From NCBI GenBank assembly GCA_028551475.1, contig CM052357.1, positions 5,689,931-5,753,930 on the forward strand: a stretch of 64,000 nt of DNA, read 5' to 3'. The DNA comes from Casuarina equisetifolia. Its lineage: Eukaryota; Streptophyta; Magnoliopsida; Fagales; Casuarinaceae. Numbering within the stretch: position 1 is the stretch's first letter; each line of letters begins with the position of its first letter. A model generated the notes under the pieces. It searched no databases, had not been told where the DNA came from, and saw nothing but the letters and a program-made list of their open reading frames with translations. The translations under genes and the position numbers were made by a program. Shown one piece after another: positions 9,823 through 23,483 of this stretch.

Positions 9823-12800
9823 GATTAAGCAAGATGCAAATATTTTAACAAGAAGATAAAGGAGAAAATTCGAGAAACTAGAGGAAGTCCTGAAATTTCA
9901 AGCGCAAATTCTGTCTGATGTAAGAAAAGGCCAGTTGGTGGGAATCTATGCTTCAATTCTTCATCAACATATATTAAAAATACATTGTAAATGTAAGTGT
10001 AACAAAAAATACATTGTAAGAAGAGAGGAATCAACACTAGACATTTTGAACCCAATTTTCTATAAAAATTGAATGAAAGGAGGATTCCACATTCTAGGAG
10101 CTTGTTCCAACCCATAAAGAGATTACCGAAGATGGTTTACATAACTTTATTTTGGGAATCAATAAACCATTGAGGTTAATTCATATATACTTCTTTATAA
10201 AATGTTCCATGTACGAACGCATTTTTAACATCAAGTTGCTTGATAATCCATCCTTTAGAGTAGGCAAAAGCAAGAATGGTACATACAATAATAGGTTTAG
10301 CAACAAGGCTAAAGGTCTCATTATAGTTAAGATTGGGCCACAATGAAAACCTTTGGTAATAAAGCATGCTTTGTATTGTTAAAAAGGCCATCAAATTTTG
10401 TTTTAACTTTGTAAACCTACTTGAAACCTATAGGTGTCACATGAGATGGTTGGAGAACAAGTTAAGTTTGATTTTTGAATGAGACTGTGCATTTCTCTGC
10501 CATGGCACTATGCCAATGTAGACTTTTAGAAACCTCATTAAAATTGGATGGTTCGACGTACATATTGGTGGAGGCTATAAGCACATAAGTACGTTAATGA
10601 GTTAATGTTTGTCACACAATAATGCTTTTCTAAAGGTGTGTTGCCATCCGAGTATTGGGAGGCAATGAATTAGAATTTATAAGAATATGGGTCACAAGTG
10701 TAGTGGGGGAATCAAATGAGTTTGATATTGTATTGCATGATGTATCAAAAGAATTTGGTCTTGTAGGATGGTAATCATGAGTAGGTGATTCTTGTGGAGG
10801 ACGTGAAAAGGTTGGTGTACTACTTGGTATAGATATTAGCGGTATTATTGATGGTATGTCCTTTATATTAGGATAATTTGATGATGAACCTTGAGTAAAG
10901 AGATAAGGAGATTCATCAAATATAACATCTACAATGATATTATGCAATTGGTTTTGGTACATAGACATCATTACCCTTTTAATCTTGAAGGATATCCTAA
11001 AAAAGTATATAATGTGGATCCTAATGCTTGGCATAAATCCTAAGATAAGGGTAGACTAAACAACTAAATTTGTGCAAATGGGATATATAGTATCTATTTC
11101 CTTATGACAACAAAATTAGAATGGGCCCCCATATGTCAAAATAGATTACATCCAATAAAACTTGTGTTTTATTATGTATCAAGAGATAAGGATTGCGTGC
11201 ACTTTTGCTAATGTAACAAGTTTGGCAAAAAAATAAAAGAGTCTTAAAAAATGGAATCTTTATTAATTTAAAAAATATATTACTTTTTCAAAATTAGTGT
11301 AACCAAGTCTATAATGCTAGTTCACAAGCTTGGTACTAATTGTAACTGAAATAGTAGGTGATTGCATATAGGCATTTGCTTAATGAAATGGCTTGTCTAA
11401 TCCTAAGGACTACCTAGCACTTAGCTATGGTCACTAGTACGTAAGCCTTAGAATCACTCGTTCTCTCTTAGTTGCTTGGGTGGGTAGGTCAAGTAAGTAC
11501 TTAGAACAAAGGTTAGGTAAAAAGAGAACTTTATTCCTAACTATATATATATAATATGGGGAGTTATATGGGTAGGTGGCCAAGGTTAGTCAAGCCTTGA
11601 AAGGGTGAACCTTTAAGAGCCCTTTATATATATACAGAGGTAGCATTTTGGCTCTTATTGACCTTTTTTCTTTTTACATCATTATTCTAGCTTGCTTTCT
11701 TGAGTGCGCACCATAAGCATATCATGGCTTGTGCACATTATTTTTTTCATCTTAATCCAAGGTTGCGTCTTCTTAACTACCTTTGCCCCCTATGCACATG
11801 ACATCTTTTCATGCCCACTTGCTTCAATCCTTCCCACTAAACCTCAACTCTTATCACTTATATGAACACCTTTTGCATCCTTCATCTTATCTAATAGTAG
11901 AGCCTTCAAGATTAGAGTTTTCTTAATCGCTTATTGTAATCAAGATTCCATATGGCCTTGTGACATCTACATGATTGTAGCTCTCTATTACCTAAACTTA
12001 TGTCACACTAATTTATGTTAAATATTTTGGTTTTAGCATTTATGTCATTGCCTAGATGGCTCTTAAGACCATGTGGCACCTAACCTTCAGGCTTTGATCA
12101 GCCTTCCTTTTCTCTTACATATAGTCAAACAATCTTTAGAAAGAACATAAGAAAATCTTTCATTAGATAAGAAGTATAATTAGAATGTCCACCTCGTTGT
12201 ACAAACATGGATGAGAAGCCCTTAGGAGTACTTGAGATTGAACTATCTGACCATCCATTTGCTTGATTACTCTAAGCCATCCACCTCAACCTCTAATGGC
12301 AATGGCCTTTTTTAAACTCACTTGCCCATCTTGTTTCCAGCTTGCACCCTTCTCATAGAAGGGCTTTTAATGCTCTATGCTAGTTCCCATGGAAGTGGTT
12401 ATGAAAAGCTACTTCTAGTCTCCAATGGTAGTCTCTTAGAAGACTAATCAGAACCAACATTTTCCTTTCCTAAAATGTCTCTTAAATAGGCAAGTTTATC
12501 CAATGGTTAGCCCTTTTCTTTAGGTAGCTATTGTTGGATTCCAACCTTTTTAATCAATCAAGAAGTGAAAGATGAATTGATTAGTTATTTTTAAAAATAT
12601 TTTCTAATAATTATAAAATAATAATAATAGGCAAGAAGGCACACAATCACACAAAAAAAATTAAAAAGTTTGGCCCATAACAAAAAACTGCCTACATCCT
12701 TAGTTACCTTTTAACCAATGTGGAGGTCTCTTCCACTATTCTTTAGTAATCCTTACAAGATTATACCACTTTTACATCTTTTTTTTTCCTAAAAGATCAA

Positions 12801-15800
12801 TCCCAATCCTACCAAAACCAATGGCAAATAGTAAAATACAATGTATTACTTGCTAATAATGTATGAATTTAAACAAGTAATAATAATACCTAATTAATCA
12901 AATTAATAGTAATGCCAAAGCAATAGGGTAAGAAATGCCTAATAATGTTGCAACTTTGATGAAAACATTGTACCAACAAGAGTGACTTGAATGTTTTACA
13001 GTATGAGTGAATTTTTATATGTAAATTCTTCTTGAACTTTCTTCTATATTTATAAGCTTCACATCACATTAATGATTTTTTACTTTTCTTCCTAACCATT
13101 ACAACTTTAATTGTGATTTTCTTTGACTCTTTGCTTCTGAAAATTTCCTCCAACCTTTTTTTTCCTTTCGCATTCTCCAACCACATTTTCTAATATCTCA
13201 GCCATCCAATTTTTCTTCTCAATTTAAATGTTTTCTCTTTTTGCTTGGAAATAATTTTTTGAGACACATTGACTCCTCTCTTTTCACCATTTCCTTTCTA
13301 ATGAAAATCTCAACATTAATTTGAAGAATACATACCGTTGAAATGTTTATATGACATTTGCTTATTTTCTTCCTAGTTGTTTCTTTTGAAAACTCTTTCT
13401 TGGACATTCCCTTAAAAACTTTGTTGAACTTTCAATATGATTTTCCTATTATGGAACGATGATAAGGACTCTCCAAAGTATTTTTCATAAATCATGCTCA
13501 TTTTCTCCTTCTAAAGACTATAATTTCCTTTCTGAAAGCCCTAACTTAACATTCCCAAAGTGTATCCTTCAATCTAAAAGTCATCACATGATGAGAAAGA
13601 TAATAAGATCAAAACTATGCATTTCATTTAGCTAAATGAAATGGTGAGCTTTGGCTTTTCTTTTGAATTGGATCACATATTTTCTTGAATTTTGTCATTG
13701 TAGGTCATAACTCATCCTTAGGTTGGATCCTTAATTTTTTTGTGAAGATCAATGTTAAGAATTCTTTCTTCCAATAGATGGGTTGCTTCATAATGTAGTT
13801 TTGGCCTAAATTTCTTTTTGGTTGCTCGAATCTACATCAAGCAGTCATGAGTTGCACACTATCATTTAGGTCATAAATCTACCTTTTCTTTTCTAGTTAA
13901 TGTGACATAGGTCTTTGTCTACTTCCTCTTTCATAAGCTCTGGTGCTACTTTAGAAGGATTTTGGTGAATCTTGGTGCTATTCAAGATTGTATTATGAAT
14001 TAGATAGAGTGGTTCACAAATTTGTGTCACTTTGAGCAAGTGTGAAAAGGTTATGAATTGTGCACACATTAAGCAAGTAGGGTCATGGGTTTCATGCACA
14101 TAGGTTGGCATAGGTTGGGCTTTGCTTGGGTCATGCGCTATGTGGGCTCTTTGTGCATAGACATTATGCTTGGGAATTGGATTAATTTTAAGCATATTTT
14201 TTCTATACTACACAACATACCTTAATCAACATAATATCCATCTAATAAAAACTTGTAAATTTTAATTACCACAAAAATAAGTACAATAATGTAAAACCTA
14301 ATTTTAAAATATGTAAATTTGTCATATCAAAATATTATTATTCAACAACTATTAGGTTCTTAATAGCTAGTGATTAATGGTACTTAATTTCCTCTATTAG
14401 TTCCTATGACCTTTTAGTGTTTCTCAAAGTGATTATGGCATATGTTGTTTCCTTTGGGATTTCTTTCAAATTCCTCCATTAAATGCTCAACAACTAGTTG
14501 CTAATAACTCAATACTAATTTATCCATATCTACATGTGTCTTAAGTAGTCATCCCACATATCCTTATGCCCTTTTATCTCTTCATTCTTTTTGTGCATGT
14601 CCTACTTTTCAATAACATCTCAAGCTTTGCTATTCCATGACCATTTGCCATTTCACAACTTTTAATGCTACCAAATCAAGCTAGACATTATATTTAGGTG
14701 GTAGATGCCTCATCAATTGCTTTCCTAAGGAGAGTTTACCTTGCAGTGAGGTTTTGCATAGCATAAAAATTAAGGTAAAATTGAAAAATGCAATTGTTAT
14801 CTCATGTGAATTGAGAAACAAAAACAAATTGGGCTTGAGGAAAAGTAGCTTGTTACTTAATATGATAAGTTTGTAGGCCAACAAATGGCAATATTGGGCT
14901 TAGGAACTGCAAGCCCAACATTGGGCACTTGGTGTCCTAATTGTATTAAAAGTTGGCACTTTACTATGCACCAATGGTTCACCAAAGAAAATAAATCATC
15001 TAGTAGTAAGGGCCATCATTTGGTCTAGACAAGCTTTGGGGCATTGCCCATAGCCATTCTAGTAGATAACCTTAATGTTGCCATGATGATCATGAATAAC
15101 AAGTGCAACCATAAAAGAAATTGAAGTGGTTTTTGTTTATTTCTTTGGATTGATTATGGCTTCTTAGGATAGCATAAGGACCCAAAGGTCTTCAAAGATC
15201 AATTGATATGTCTTTGGTATGATTAGAAATCATTATTGTCAAGGAGGTGTAAGGAACATCCAATGCATGAAAAATGAGCTTAAGGTACTTAATATTCAAG
15301 GTATCTTCACTACTAGCTCCTGGTTGATCAACTAAGGAATTGATTTCTTGGAGAAATGACATCATAAAGTAGTGGTCTTTGGTGACAAATTGGAGGCAAA
15401 GTCGTAAGGAGAAGGCATATGCAAGACTCTATGCATTAATCAAACTTAAGGGCCTTCTAGGCTTCTATAAACGTCTTAAGGCTAATGTAGAAATGATAGA
15501 ATCTAAAGTAGTATTCAAAATCTATTTCAACATAGGTTGATCACACTTATGCCATTCAAGGTATGCTAGATTTGTAATTTGGATGATCAATCCTACAACA
15601 TCTGTGTTGATCACGTATTTGTGAGGGCACGATAGGGAACTATCAAGAAGAGGAAGCAACTTATTAGCTCAAGGTAAGGGATGATCCTTGCCTTCTAAAC
15701 TAAATAGTTAGCACCCTTTAGCCAACAACAACACCAAGAATAGAGACATTTCTTGTGGCAACGTTCTAGGCTGCAAAAGTAAAGTTGGAGATGATGGTGT

Positions 15801-16446
15801 TTGATACCATAATAGATGGAGATAAAGGAAATTGGTTGAGGGCTTAGGTTGTGAGGCTTAGTGATACTAAGATAAAAGAGAAAATTTGAGAAAATAAAGA
15901 AATCTTGAAATTTATCTTCACCAAATACGAACACCAAGAACACAAGTAATGGAAATATGGTTACATTGGATAATTCAATTGTATAGAAAATTGAGAACTT
16001 ATAGAAAAAATAAATCTACACAAGAATAGAAACTAGGTTGGAGAATTAAGTGACTAATTCATTATTTGTAGTAACAAATATAGGTTTTCAAAAGATATTT
16101 TTAGAGATTTGAAATAATTTCATAATTGTATCATTCTAATTTTAAATTGCTTTTGTTCTACATGATGGTGAAAGAATTCTTGCCTTAAGCCAACTTTCCT
16201 TTTGTGTCTAGTTGACTCTTTCAATGATGCAAAGCTAACCAAATGCATTCTTGGTGAGTTGGCATCAAGAAGGATGAAATAGGTGCTCAAGGTTTAGGAT
16301 GCATAAGTCTAATGTGGCTACTTCTGGTGATTATGTCATCTACATTAATTAGTAATGCTAATGTGACAAACTTGATTAAAGCTATTGAATTTGCTAATGT
16401 GGCAACATGGACTTGAGAGGTTATTTTTAACTAGTTTAATACAACA
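9823..16446 (-). mobile_element. Degenerate Ty1/Copia LTR retrotransposon in intron 2 of NPF pseudogene 2
   Basis: Minus-strand protein debris in the Copia order. Gag-like text lies at about 15150-15500 (SLRLCLQFVTKD, EDTLNIKYLKLIFHALD, ISNHTKDI). Integrase pieces follow at about 11000-11230 (CQTCYISKSARNPYLL, DVIYFDIWGP) and about 10940 (VIFDESPYLF). Reverse transcriptase is at about 9985-10560 (WTLV-like start, IIKQLDVKNAFVHGTFYKEVYMN, later YVDE where YVDD is usual). A primer-binding-like TGGTATCA lies near 15800-15808 on the minus strand. The text just left of it (15840-15900) resembles 9830-9905, which I read as remnants of the two LTRs. Many stops and deletions: the integrase core, the end of RT and RNase H are missing. 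The exact ends and target duplication were not resolved. Confidence 0.75.
11300..15100. other. Interior of the Copia insertion, no coding recognised
   Basis: About 3.8 kb of AT-rich DNA between the integrase remnant and the gag remnant. The distance is larger than the missing Copia protease/integrase text needs, so it may hold a further decayed insertion. The longest open stretch, minus 13893-14195, matches nothing I know. I see no terminal repeats. Confidence 0.35.
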
Positions 16447-17399
16447 TATTATTTTTTAGAAATCTCCATGTGATATTTCGTAAAAAACCAAGTTAACTTT
16501 ATAAACCAATATCAATAATGCATTTCTAAGTCCTTTATGCTTATGCTTCAAAGCTCATTAACCTTTCCAATCCACCTTTCTTTCAATGAGTTGAGGTTTC
16601 TCTTGCAAAGAAACCAAACAATAGTTAAAGCTAAAGCAAGAAAATAATATGGAACCTAAAAATATAGTAGCAAGAAGGAAAGTACCATAGTATAAAAGTT
16701 TTTGGATGGAAGCTAAGACTATAGTTCATGTGTACATATGAGTTGCAAAAGTTGTGCAATCATGGTTCAAACAACCAATTCTAATTGTAAGATCCTTTTG
16801 CTTGTTTGTATTGTGCTAAGATTTATCATCTCCTAAAAAAAGCTTCTATGAGTGCTCTTAAGACATTGTTACTCCTAGCCCCTCCCTTTCCCTTTAATTC
16901 TAGTTAATTATAATGTTTTAGGAGGAGTTGGTTTCTTATTATACTATAAACTAGAAAATATTTTTATTTGGATTTGTTCTTATTCACCTATTTTTCTAAT
17001 AATGAAGTGATAGAATGTAAAGTTGACTAACATGTAGCAAACCATTGTGAAAAGGTTTAAAGTCCAACCAAAAGCTAGTTAAAGGGTTGAAAGGCCTTCT
17101 TTTCATTTAGGTTGTTTCATAATATATTTATGATTAATTGATCTAGACTTTTTTCATGTATTATATCATCCATGTCTTAAATTAGACAAATTATAAACCC
17201 TAAACTAATCCAAATTTATATCATATGAATTCATTAACCATTAATTCTAAAGTATAATATGACAAGTAATTTTTTATTTTATGTTATAAATATGTAAGTT
17301 TATTATTCACTGAAGAATAAGATAGTATAAAACCTTATGAATATACCCTAACATTATAATTGATCTAAGAGAAAATTGAATTTGAAATTCTCCAATTAT

Positions 17400-18885
17400 G
17401 TCACAATAGAATATTTGTCTGAAAGAATTTAATGTTCTTAAATAGAGATGTTCTTCCACATACTACTTTCTTAATCCTTGCCAATAAAATTAATACTTCA
17501 ACAGTCTTATTTTGAGAACATTCACAATTTCTTTCAAACCATATATAATATATATGAGCTAAGAAAAAAAGTTTAAGAAGCTTCGTAACCAAATATTTTC
17601 CTTTTGTTAGTTTAACCATTCATTGTAGTTTAGAATTTTAATCAATAATGTTCTTATAAGTGTTTTGTTGCATAAGAATACTTCACCAAATTTGTCCAAT
17701 CCAAGTACACTAAAAAAAACAAGTGTGACATATTTTCCAATTGAAAACTAAAGAAACTATAATATAAGTTAATTAAGGAAAGCTATCGAGATACTATTTC
17801 TATTATAAGAAGTCTATTCCTACATATAAGTATTCCAATGAAGTTATGTTTATTAATTTCACATGACCACATCAAGTCATGTCATTCAACCTTAATATTA
17901 ACTTGATGCAATTCATTATATGTTTTTTTACAACAATAAGAAGGTTTGGAAAGCACAGATATGAGAATTTGTTATAATTTGAGAAGGCCTTTCCAACTTC
18001 ATGTTATATTTCCTTTAATGTTAATATATATAACTAAAATTCTCCTAAATTTAGTATTATAATTTATTCTAGTCCATAAAAATGAACTTAGATAATTGAT
18101 GAGATTCTAGAGTGACCTCTTCAACAAAACCTTATTCCATACTTTATAATCTTGTAACCCAAGTCTTCCTTCCCTTTTAGGTTAACAAACAATTTGTCAA
18201 GCAACCTTATAAGTTTTACCATCTTTCAAATTATCCATCTATAGAAAATGTTTAATCTTCTTTTCAATTTCATAAATAGTTTCCTTTAAGAGAATGAACA
18301 TTTGCATCCAAAAGCTGCAAATAGAATAAAGAATTGATTTTCCCAATTATAACCTTCCAGCACAACTTAGACGTCTTATTTTCCAACCATCAATTTTTCC
18401 CATGATTTTCTTAGTCAAAACCTTACAATCAGCATAAATAAGTCTTTTTGTAATAAGCAGAACACTAAGATACCTAATTGGAAAAGTTCTTTTAAAAATT
18501 GGATTATGATCCAAAATCAAGAGCTTTTCTTGTTCAATAAGCCCTAAAACAAATCTTTGGCCTTTGCTAAGATTAAAACGTAAACTTATGAGTGTTGCAA
18601 AGTCTTCCATAATATTAGTGAGACATAACATTGAATTGACATCCTTATATACAAATCAAAATAAGTCATTAGCAAAGCAAAGGTGAATGATTTTCTCTTT
18701 TTTACAACACAATAATATTTGAAAGTAGAAGTAAAAGTTTTCTCACTAATAATTCTATTAAGAATCTTTATTATAAGGACAAATAAATTATGAGACAAAG
18801 GATTTCCTTGTTTTAACCCATTGGTGCCCTCAGAATAGTCAACATGCTTGCCATTGAAATAGAGAATTTGGTAGTAATAATACAT
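17400..18885 (-). mobile_element. LINE (non-LTR) retrotransposon remnant, RT and zf-RVT part
   Basis: Minus-strand fragments in the normal LINE order: GTNGLKQGNPLSHNLFVLII (18.8 kb, RT motif usually G-LRQGDPLSP-LF), FTFALLMTYFDL (the FADD box, altered), LEDFATL-like text followed by LSKGQRF (18.55 kb), FPIRYLSVLLITKRL and CKVLTKKIMGKIDGWKIRRL with LSCAGRL (18.35-18.5 kb), and a C-terminal IYYIWFERNC segment (17.5 kb). Frames are broken by stops and shifts. The endonuclease half and the poly-A end were not found. It lies between NPF pseudogene 2 and NPF copy 2. Confidence 0.8.
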
Positions 18886-18899
18886 AGGCTAATCAAATC

Positions 18900-19640
18900 A
18901 ATCAAACTATTATTTATGATAAATAATTATAATTAATAAATAATCTATTTATCTCTATCTAGTTAAAGAGATAATAGAACCCTTAAATCAATCAAAACTC
19001 ATGTTCTATCAAGTTCATTGATTTTCTAGTTTAAGACTATAACATATTCATAAAAAATAATTATTGATAATAGAAATTTTTAATAGAATGTCTAACTATT
19101 TGCCATCTTTGAAATCTTATTTGTAAGGGTATTAATAAAGATGAAGTTATGAACCCTATTTGTATATCATAGGAGGTCAAAGAGCCCTTCTGTTACATTT
19201 ATTCCCTTTTTTTTATCTTTGAAAGATCAAGAACTAAACAAAATGAAGAAATTCATAGGGAAGTCTTGTTGAAACAAGAGTGACGGAATTAAATAAATTA
19301 AATCATTATAAACAATGTTCCTTTAAATTTGTAAGTCCCTTTTTCAAGTGGGTGCATATAAATATGAATTGGACTTCTCATTTTTTATTTTGGTGTGAAA
19401 CTTTTGTTCTCCATACACTACCCTGCACACCAAACATTATTAAGGTCAAGTTACATAGGATAGAGTAGATTCAACTTGGATTCTAATATCATATGAAAAT
19501 GTCTAAAATCTAACTTAAAAATTAACTTAAAAGTTGAAAAATCTTCTTTTTATTAAAACTTTATTTTGAGGAATCTTTTATTTATGTGTTAGACTTTGGC
19601 TGTGTACAAAATAATAAATTCTTGAAACTGTAGTCATGTA
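18900..19640. other. Spacer between LINE remnant and NPF copy 2 block
   Basis: AT-rich. From about 19400 it resembles 5270-5400, so it belongs to the duplicated NPF block. No gene was recognised. Confidence 0.4.
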
Positions 19641-20085
19641 CTATGTACTATGCTCTCAACATCCGTTGCCTTTTTCAAATTTTCTGTTCCATAGATGTTC
19701 GGAACTTTATTGTACTTTTCTTGAATTGATGGATAAACGTAATGGCGTGATGCATAAATCGTTAGCTCAGAAACTTCATGAAACAGAAGCCTTTGAATTT
19801 GTTATGACAATGATATTTAATAACGAAGAAAACAGCGTCAAATGCATTCATTTTCTTTTTCTTTTGCCTTTTCTTGGGGTGGCATAGCAATGGCAGGTGC
19901 AGTGGCCGTACGAAACTTCAAACGAAAAGTTTTCATGCATGCATGTTCCAATCCCTTTACAACTTCATTAAATCAACAAAAGAAGATTTATAAAATTAAA
20001 AAAATAAAAATACAACTCGAGAAGGAAACCCAAATCATTATTCGGATTCTTTACTGTCAACCCACACGACTAAATTTTCCTTGGC

Positions 20086-22730
20086 TCATTCCTGGTTTTT
20101 CTCGCTTGAGTCCTCTGGATTCTGAGGCCTGTACTTGTACCTCCTAGCCACGAACAAGTAGACACAGAAGTTGATGAAACTCAACAAAGAAAGCAACCAG
20201 AAGAAGAGGTTTAAATGGTTTCTGTTGATATTATTCCCTGCTAACCAACCTCCACTTCTGGTAATGTTCTTCGTTGCAGCATTGACTATTTTCACTAGTA
20301 TAGTGCTGAAAAAATATCCTAGCGCCATGGAGCTCCAGAGGAAGCAGGTTGAGATGGATTTAAGGGCCGTTGGTGCCTCTGAATAGAAAAATTCTAGCAG
20401 CCCCACGTATGTGAACAAGTCTGCAATTCCAAATATGAAGTACTGGAAAGATAGCCAGAATGTACTGATGGGCAACGGCTGTTGAACGGGGATTGCATCC
20501 AGCATGTTGTGATCTCTTGCTACTCCTTTTCTCTTCACTTCAATTATTGCAGCCACGGCCATGGAGATGCATGAGAGAACTAGGCCGACTCCTACACGTT
20601 GCAAGTGGGTAATCCCTGTGGGGACTCCAGTGATTCTGCGTGCAATGGGAACGAAAATTCGGTCGTAGATAGGGACTATAACCATCAGAAATATGATCGG
20701 GATTATCGGGAGCGAGGCAGGCGGGATGCGAAAAGAATTGGTCAATCTACTGTCCATGGTAAGACCTTGTTCGATTGAGAACGTTTGGAGCTGCGCTAGG
20801 CAAAGGGTCATGATTATCGTGCAGCAGAAAATTGGGACCATGCCTAGAAGTATTTTGGCATTTTCCACTTGAGTCACCCTACAATATTTCCACGGATTTG
20901 GAGTCTCTGCTCTAGGTTCTTCTCCTGTAGACGATGGTTGGATTGCTGCTTTGTCCAAAAACCTGCATAGGATTATCCTTTTAAATATGGGATGTACTAA
21001 ATTTTGGTGCAAAAGAAAGCTTGGGATAGAACCTGAAAACGTCTCTGTGAGGTAAAAATTCTACTTCAATAGCAGCCTCCTTGTCCTTGTCAAGCTCATA
21101 GAGCTCTGTCGGCTCCTCAGGAAGGGGAAGCTTCCTATTTCTAATAGCTGCAACATACACCTGGAGAAAAAAGGAGCAGAGGTAAGCAAACCTTGATGCA
21201 TGAATGCAAATCCCTGTTTTAGGATTAGAGCAGCACATATTTGGATGTCGATCAGTTGAGGATTTCCGACTCAAAGCCCTTTGTATATCAAGTTTTGGGG
21301 ACTATAGGAAGGCATAAAGTACAAACTTAGCCTAAAAGCAAAGAGGCATATTTGGATTTGGCACGAGAATGACTGTTAGAAAGTCCAATTTTCTTTTAAC
21401 AACTAGTTTAGAGGAGAAAGTTGAATCATTTCTAATATGAATTGAAGCCCAAGTTTAAGTAAAATATCTCATCATAAATTGGGTGTCGTTGATCTTTACT
21501 GTAATACTACGCCCCATCACTAATAAATTCACTCATGCGTGAGGTAAGAAGGTGGGTTAAATAGTACTTAACTCACATCACTATAATCTCAGTTTAAAGC
21601 CATTTTTATAGTTTTAGATATCCTCTTCTCTTAATGATTGACTTCAAGGAAGAAAGTTAGACTCATTCACATTGCTTAAGTACAGATTCGTATTCTTAAC
21701 CAATTATGCTTACCTGTATAATTTCAATGATGGCACTAGTTCCATGAATAACATGCATTCTGTACATTGGCAGTCCGCCGGCAAAGAGAGTCACAGCCAA
21801 GAATAGTGCTATGGCGGATATCCCAAATCCCCAGTCCCATCCTCTATAATCTTGGATCCACACAAGTAACGTTAAACTGGCGATACCACCAACACAAACG
21901 GCTAGCAAAATGCCATTGAAGAAGGTGGACATCTGCTTTGATTCTTTTGGGTCCTTTGCATCAAATTGATCGGCGCCATGGGCTGGCAAACCAGCTTTTA
22001 TTCCTGCTGAACCAGTAGCAAGCAAATATAGGGCAATAAAAAGGAGTGCAGCATTGCCGCCATGAATTTCCTCGCACTGGGAATTCCGAGCAAAGACGTC
22101 GCAAAGTGGGGGCTTCAGCTTGGGATAATAAGCTTGTATTGCCAGTAATGCAAATCCCTGGATAGACAGCAACAAATTAAATATTTATTGTTGTTTTAGC
22201 TTGACAATGATGATATGGATGGCAAGTTTTAAGCATACCACGAGCTCGAAGCATCCTCCAACGAGAACAGTTCTAAATCTGCCGATGTAAGCATCAGCAA
22301 GGGCAGCTGCCAGGATGGAGAGAATGTAACTAGCACCACTGAAGTTGGTTACTTGGTTCGCGGCATCGGAAATTTGCAAATGCATCACCTGATTAAAATA
22401 TGTCACCAAGTTCACCGCCAGAGATATGCTTGCCATGTTCTCAAAACCAAAGGTGGCTGCAAAATAAACGATCGTTAACCCATTCAAGTCCTGAACAAGA
22501 TTCAACGTTTTAAGTCACCATCCAATGTAAAACCAAGTTGAGTTTAACCTAGTATGAGCAACGCCGTTCTGGGTCCTCCATGTCTGTGCTTCTCGGCTGC
22601 TCTGCCCTTCCAGTCCACCTTTCCTTCAACGATCTCAGGCTTCTCCTGCAAAGTATCCGAAAGATAGTTAAGACCAAAGCAAGGAAATAATATGGAAGCA
22701 AATGTACAACAGGGAGAAGTAAAATACCAT
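20086..22730 (-). CDS. NRT1/PTR family (NPF) transporter, copy 2, 6 exons
   Basis: Same family and role as the copy at 5.8-9.05 kb, and very similar in protein. Exons: 22728-22730 (ATG only), 22549-22645, 22239-22456, 21714-22157, 21033-21160, 20086-20962; each has exactly the length of its counterpart, 1767 nt and 588 residues in total. The ATG is followed at once by a GTATTT donor, and the next exon begins GAGAAGCCTGAG, giving [16 protein letters not shown]. Other marks: [67 protein letters not shown]. The helix 1 motif reads FGFEN instead of ExxE[R/K]. Intron 5 is 70 nt and not in frame, unlike copy 1. No lesion was found, so both copies are probably functional. The substrate is unknown. 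Confidence 0.9.
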
Positions 22731-22801
22731 AGCTGCTAGACTGTTTTGGTCCCTGGTGCTGTAAAGCAATAATGGTGAGAATCTGAGACTACGGTAGTCT
22801 G

Positions 22802-22809
22802 TATATATA
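22802..22809 (-). promoter_or_regulatory. TATA box of NPF copy 2
   Basis: TATATATA about 75 nt upstream of the ATG on the minus strand, in the block shared with the other NPF copies and both pseudogenes. Confidence 0.55.
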
Positions 22810-23483
22810 ACGTGCAAAAACCATGCTATGATGATTCCAAACAACCAATTCGTATGGCCGAAAGATGCTTCTTCTCGTCTGTATTTTGTTGAAAATCGTC
22901 ACCTCTTTTGGCGCCAAATTCCGAATATGTTTGTGTATAGGACAAAAATATCGCACTGAAAATATGATCTATCATAGTAAACTTAAATAAAAAAAGTATT
23001 ATTTCAATTTTTGAACTAGTTTTTAGGCTGAGTTTATGGGTTTTTTTAACATAATATTGAAGTAAAGTTAAATCTGTCACATCTTATGCAACCTTGAACT
23101 CACTGTTACTTGGTATGAAGGAATGTGTATGTAAGACAACAATCTCACATTTAGAATATACCCTTATAGTAAAGTTTAAATAAAAGAAATATACTTATAA
23201 TTTTTAGGTTAAATCTTTAAACCTTCTAATAATACTTTCAAGATGGTATTGTGCCTCTGTTTTTTATTTTTAAGGCTGTTACTTTCTTACTGTTATGAAA
23301 GTTTAGGAAATATAACCATTTTGGGATCATTTTCTGAACTCTGATGAAAGTTCGAGCTTAGCCTGATTGTAGGTCGATGATGTTCTGATCCCATCTGGTC
23401 GTCACCGAGATTAAGGAAGCTGTCTAGACGGAATGCTATTTAAGTGTTGAAACACTAAACATATTAGTTCTATTCGTGATTTT

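Larger units (their letters stand above)
9455..16690 (-). pseudogene. NPF pseudogene 2, split by a Copia element
   Basis: Second broken NPF copy. Pieces on the minus strand: ATG plus donor at 16685-16687, exon 2 at about 16507-16603, then, beyond a Copia insertion in intron 2, exon 3 at about 9595-9820 and the first bases of exon 4 at about 9455-9474. Exon 2 begins EKPQLIERKVDWKG and then meets two stops in a row. Exon 3 keeps recognisable text (DFENMAILSLAINLMTYF, then ADSYVGSF) but has indels around the MRMEMADAVNEQ segment. Exons 5 and 6 are gone; the homology stops where the flank of NPF copy 1 begins at about 9440. It mirrors pseudogene 1, which lies in the same position beside the other intact copy. 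Confidence 0.8.
19655..23380. repeat. NPF duplication block, unit B intact part
   Basis: Partner of 5400-9440. Shared sequence runs from the 3' flank (from about CAACATCCGTTG) to GATTGTAGGTCGATG upstream of the gene. Confidence 0.75.

Noticed and set aside
20171..20386. 71-codon plus-strand frame (also at 5901-6116)
   Set aside because: Antisense to NPF exon 6. Its presence in both copies follows from conservation of the coding strand.
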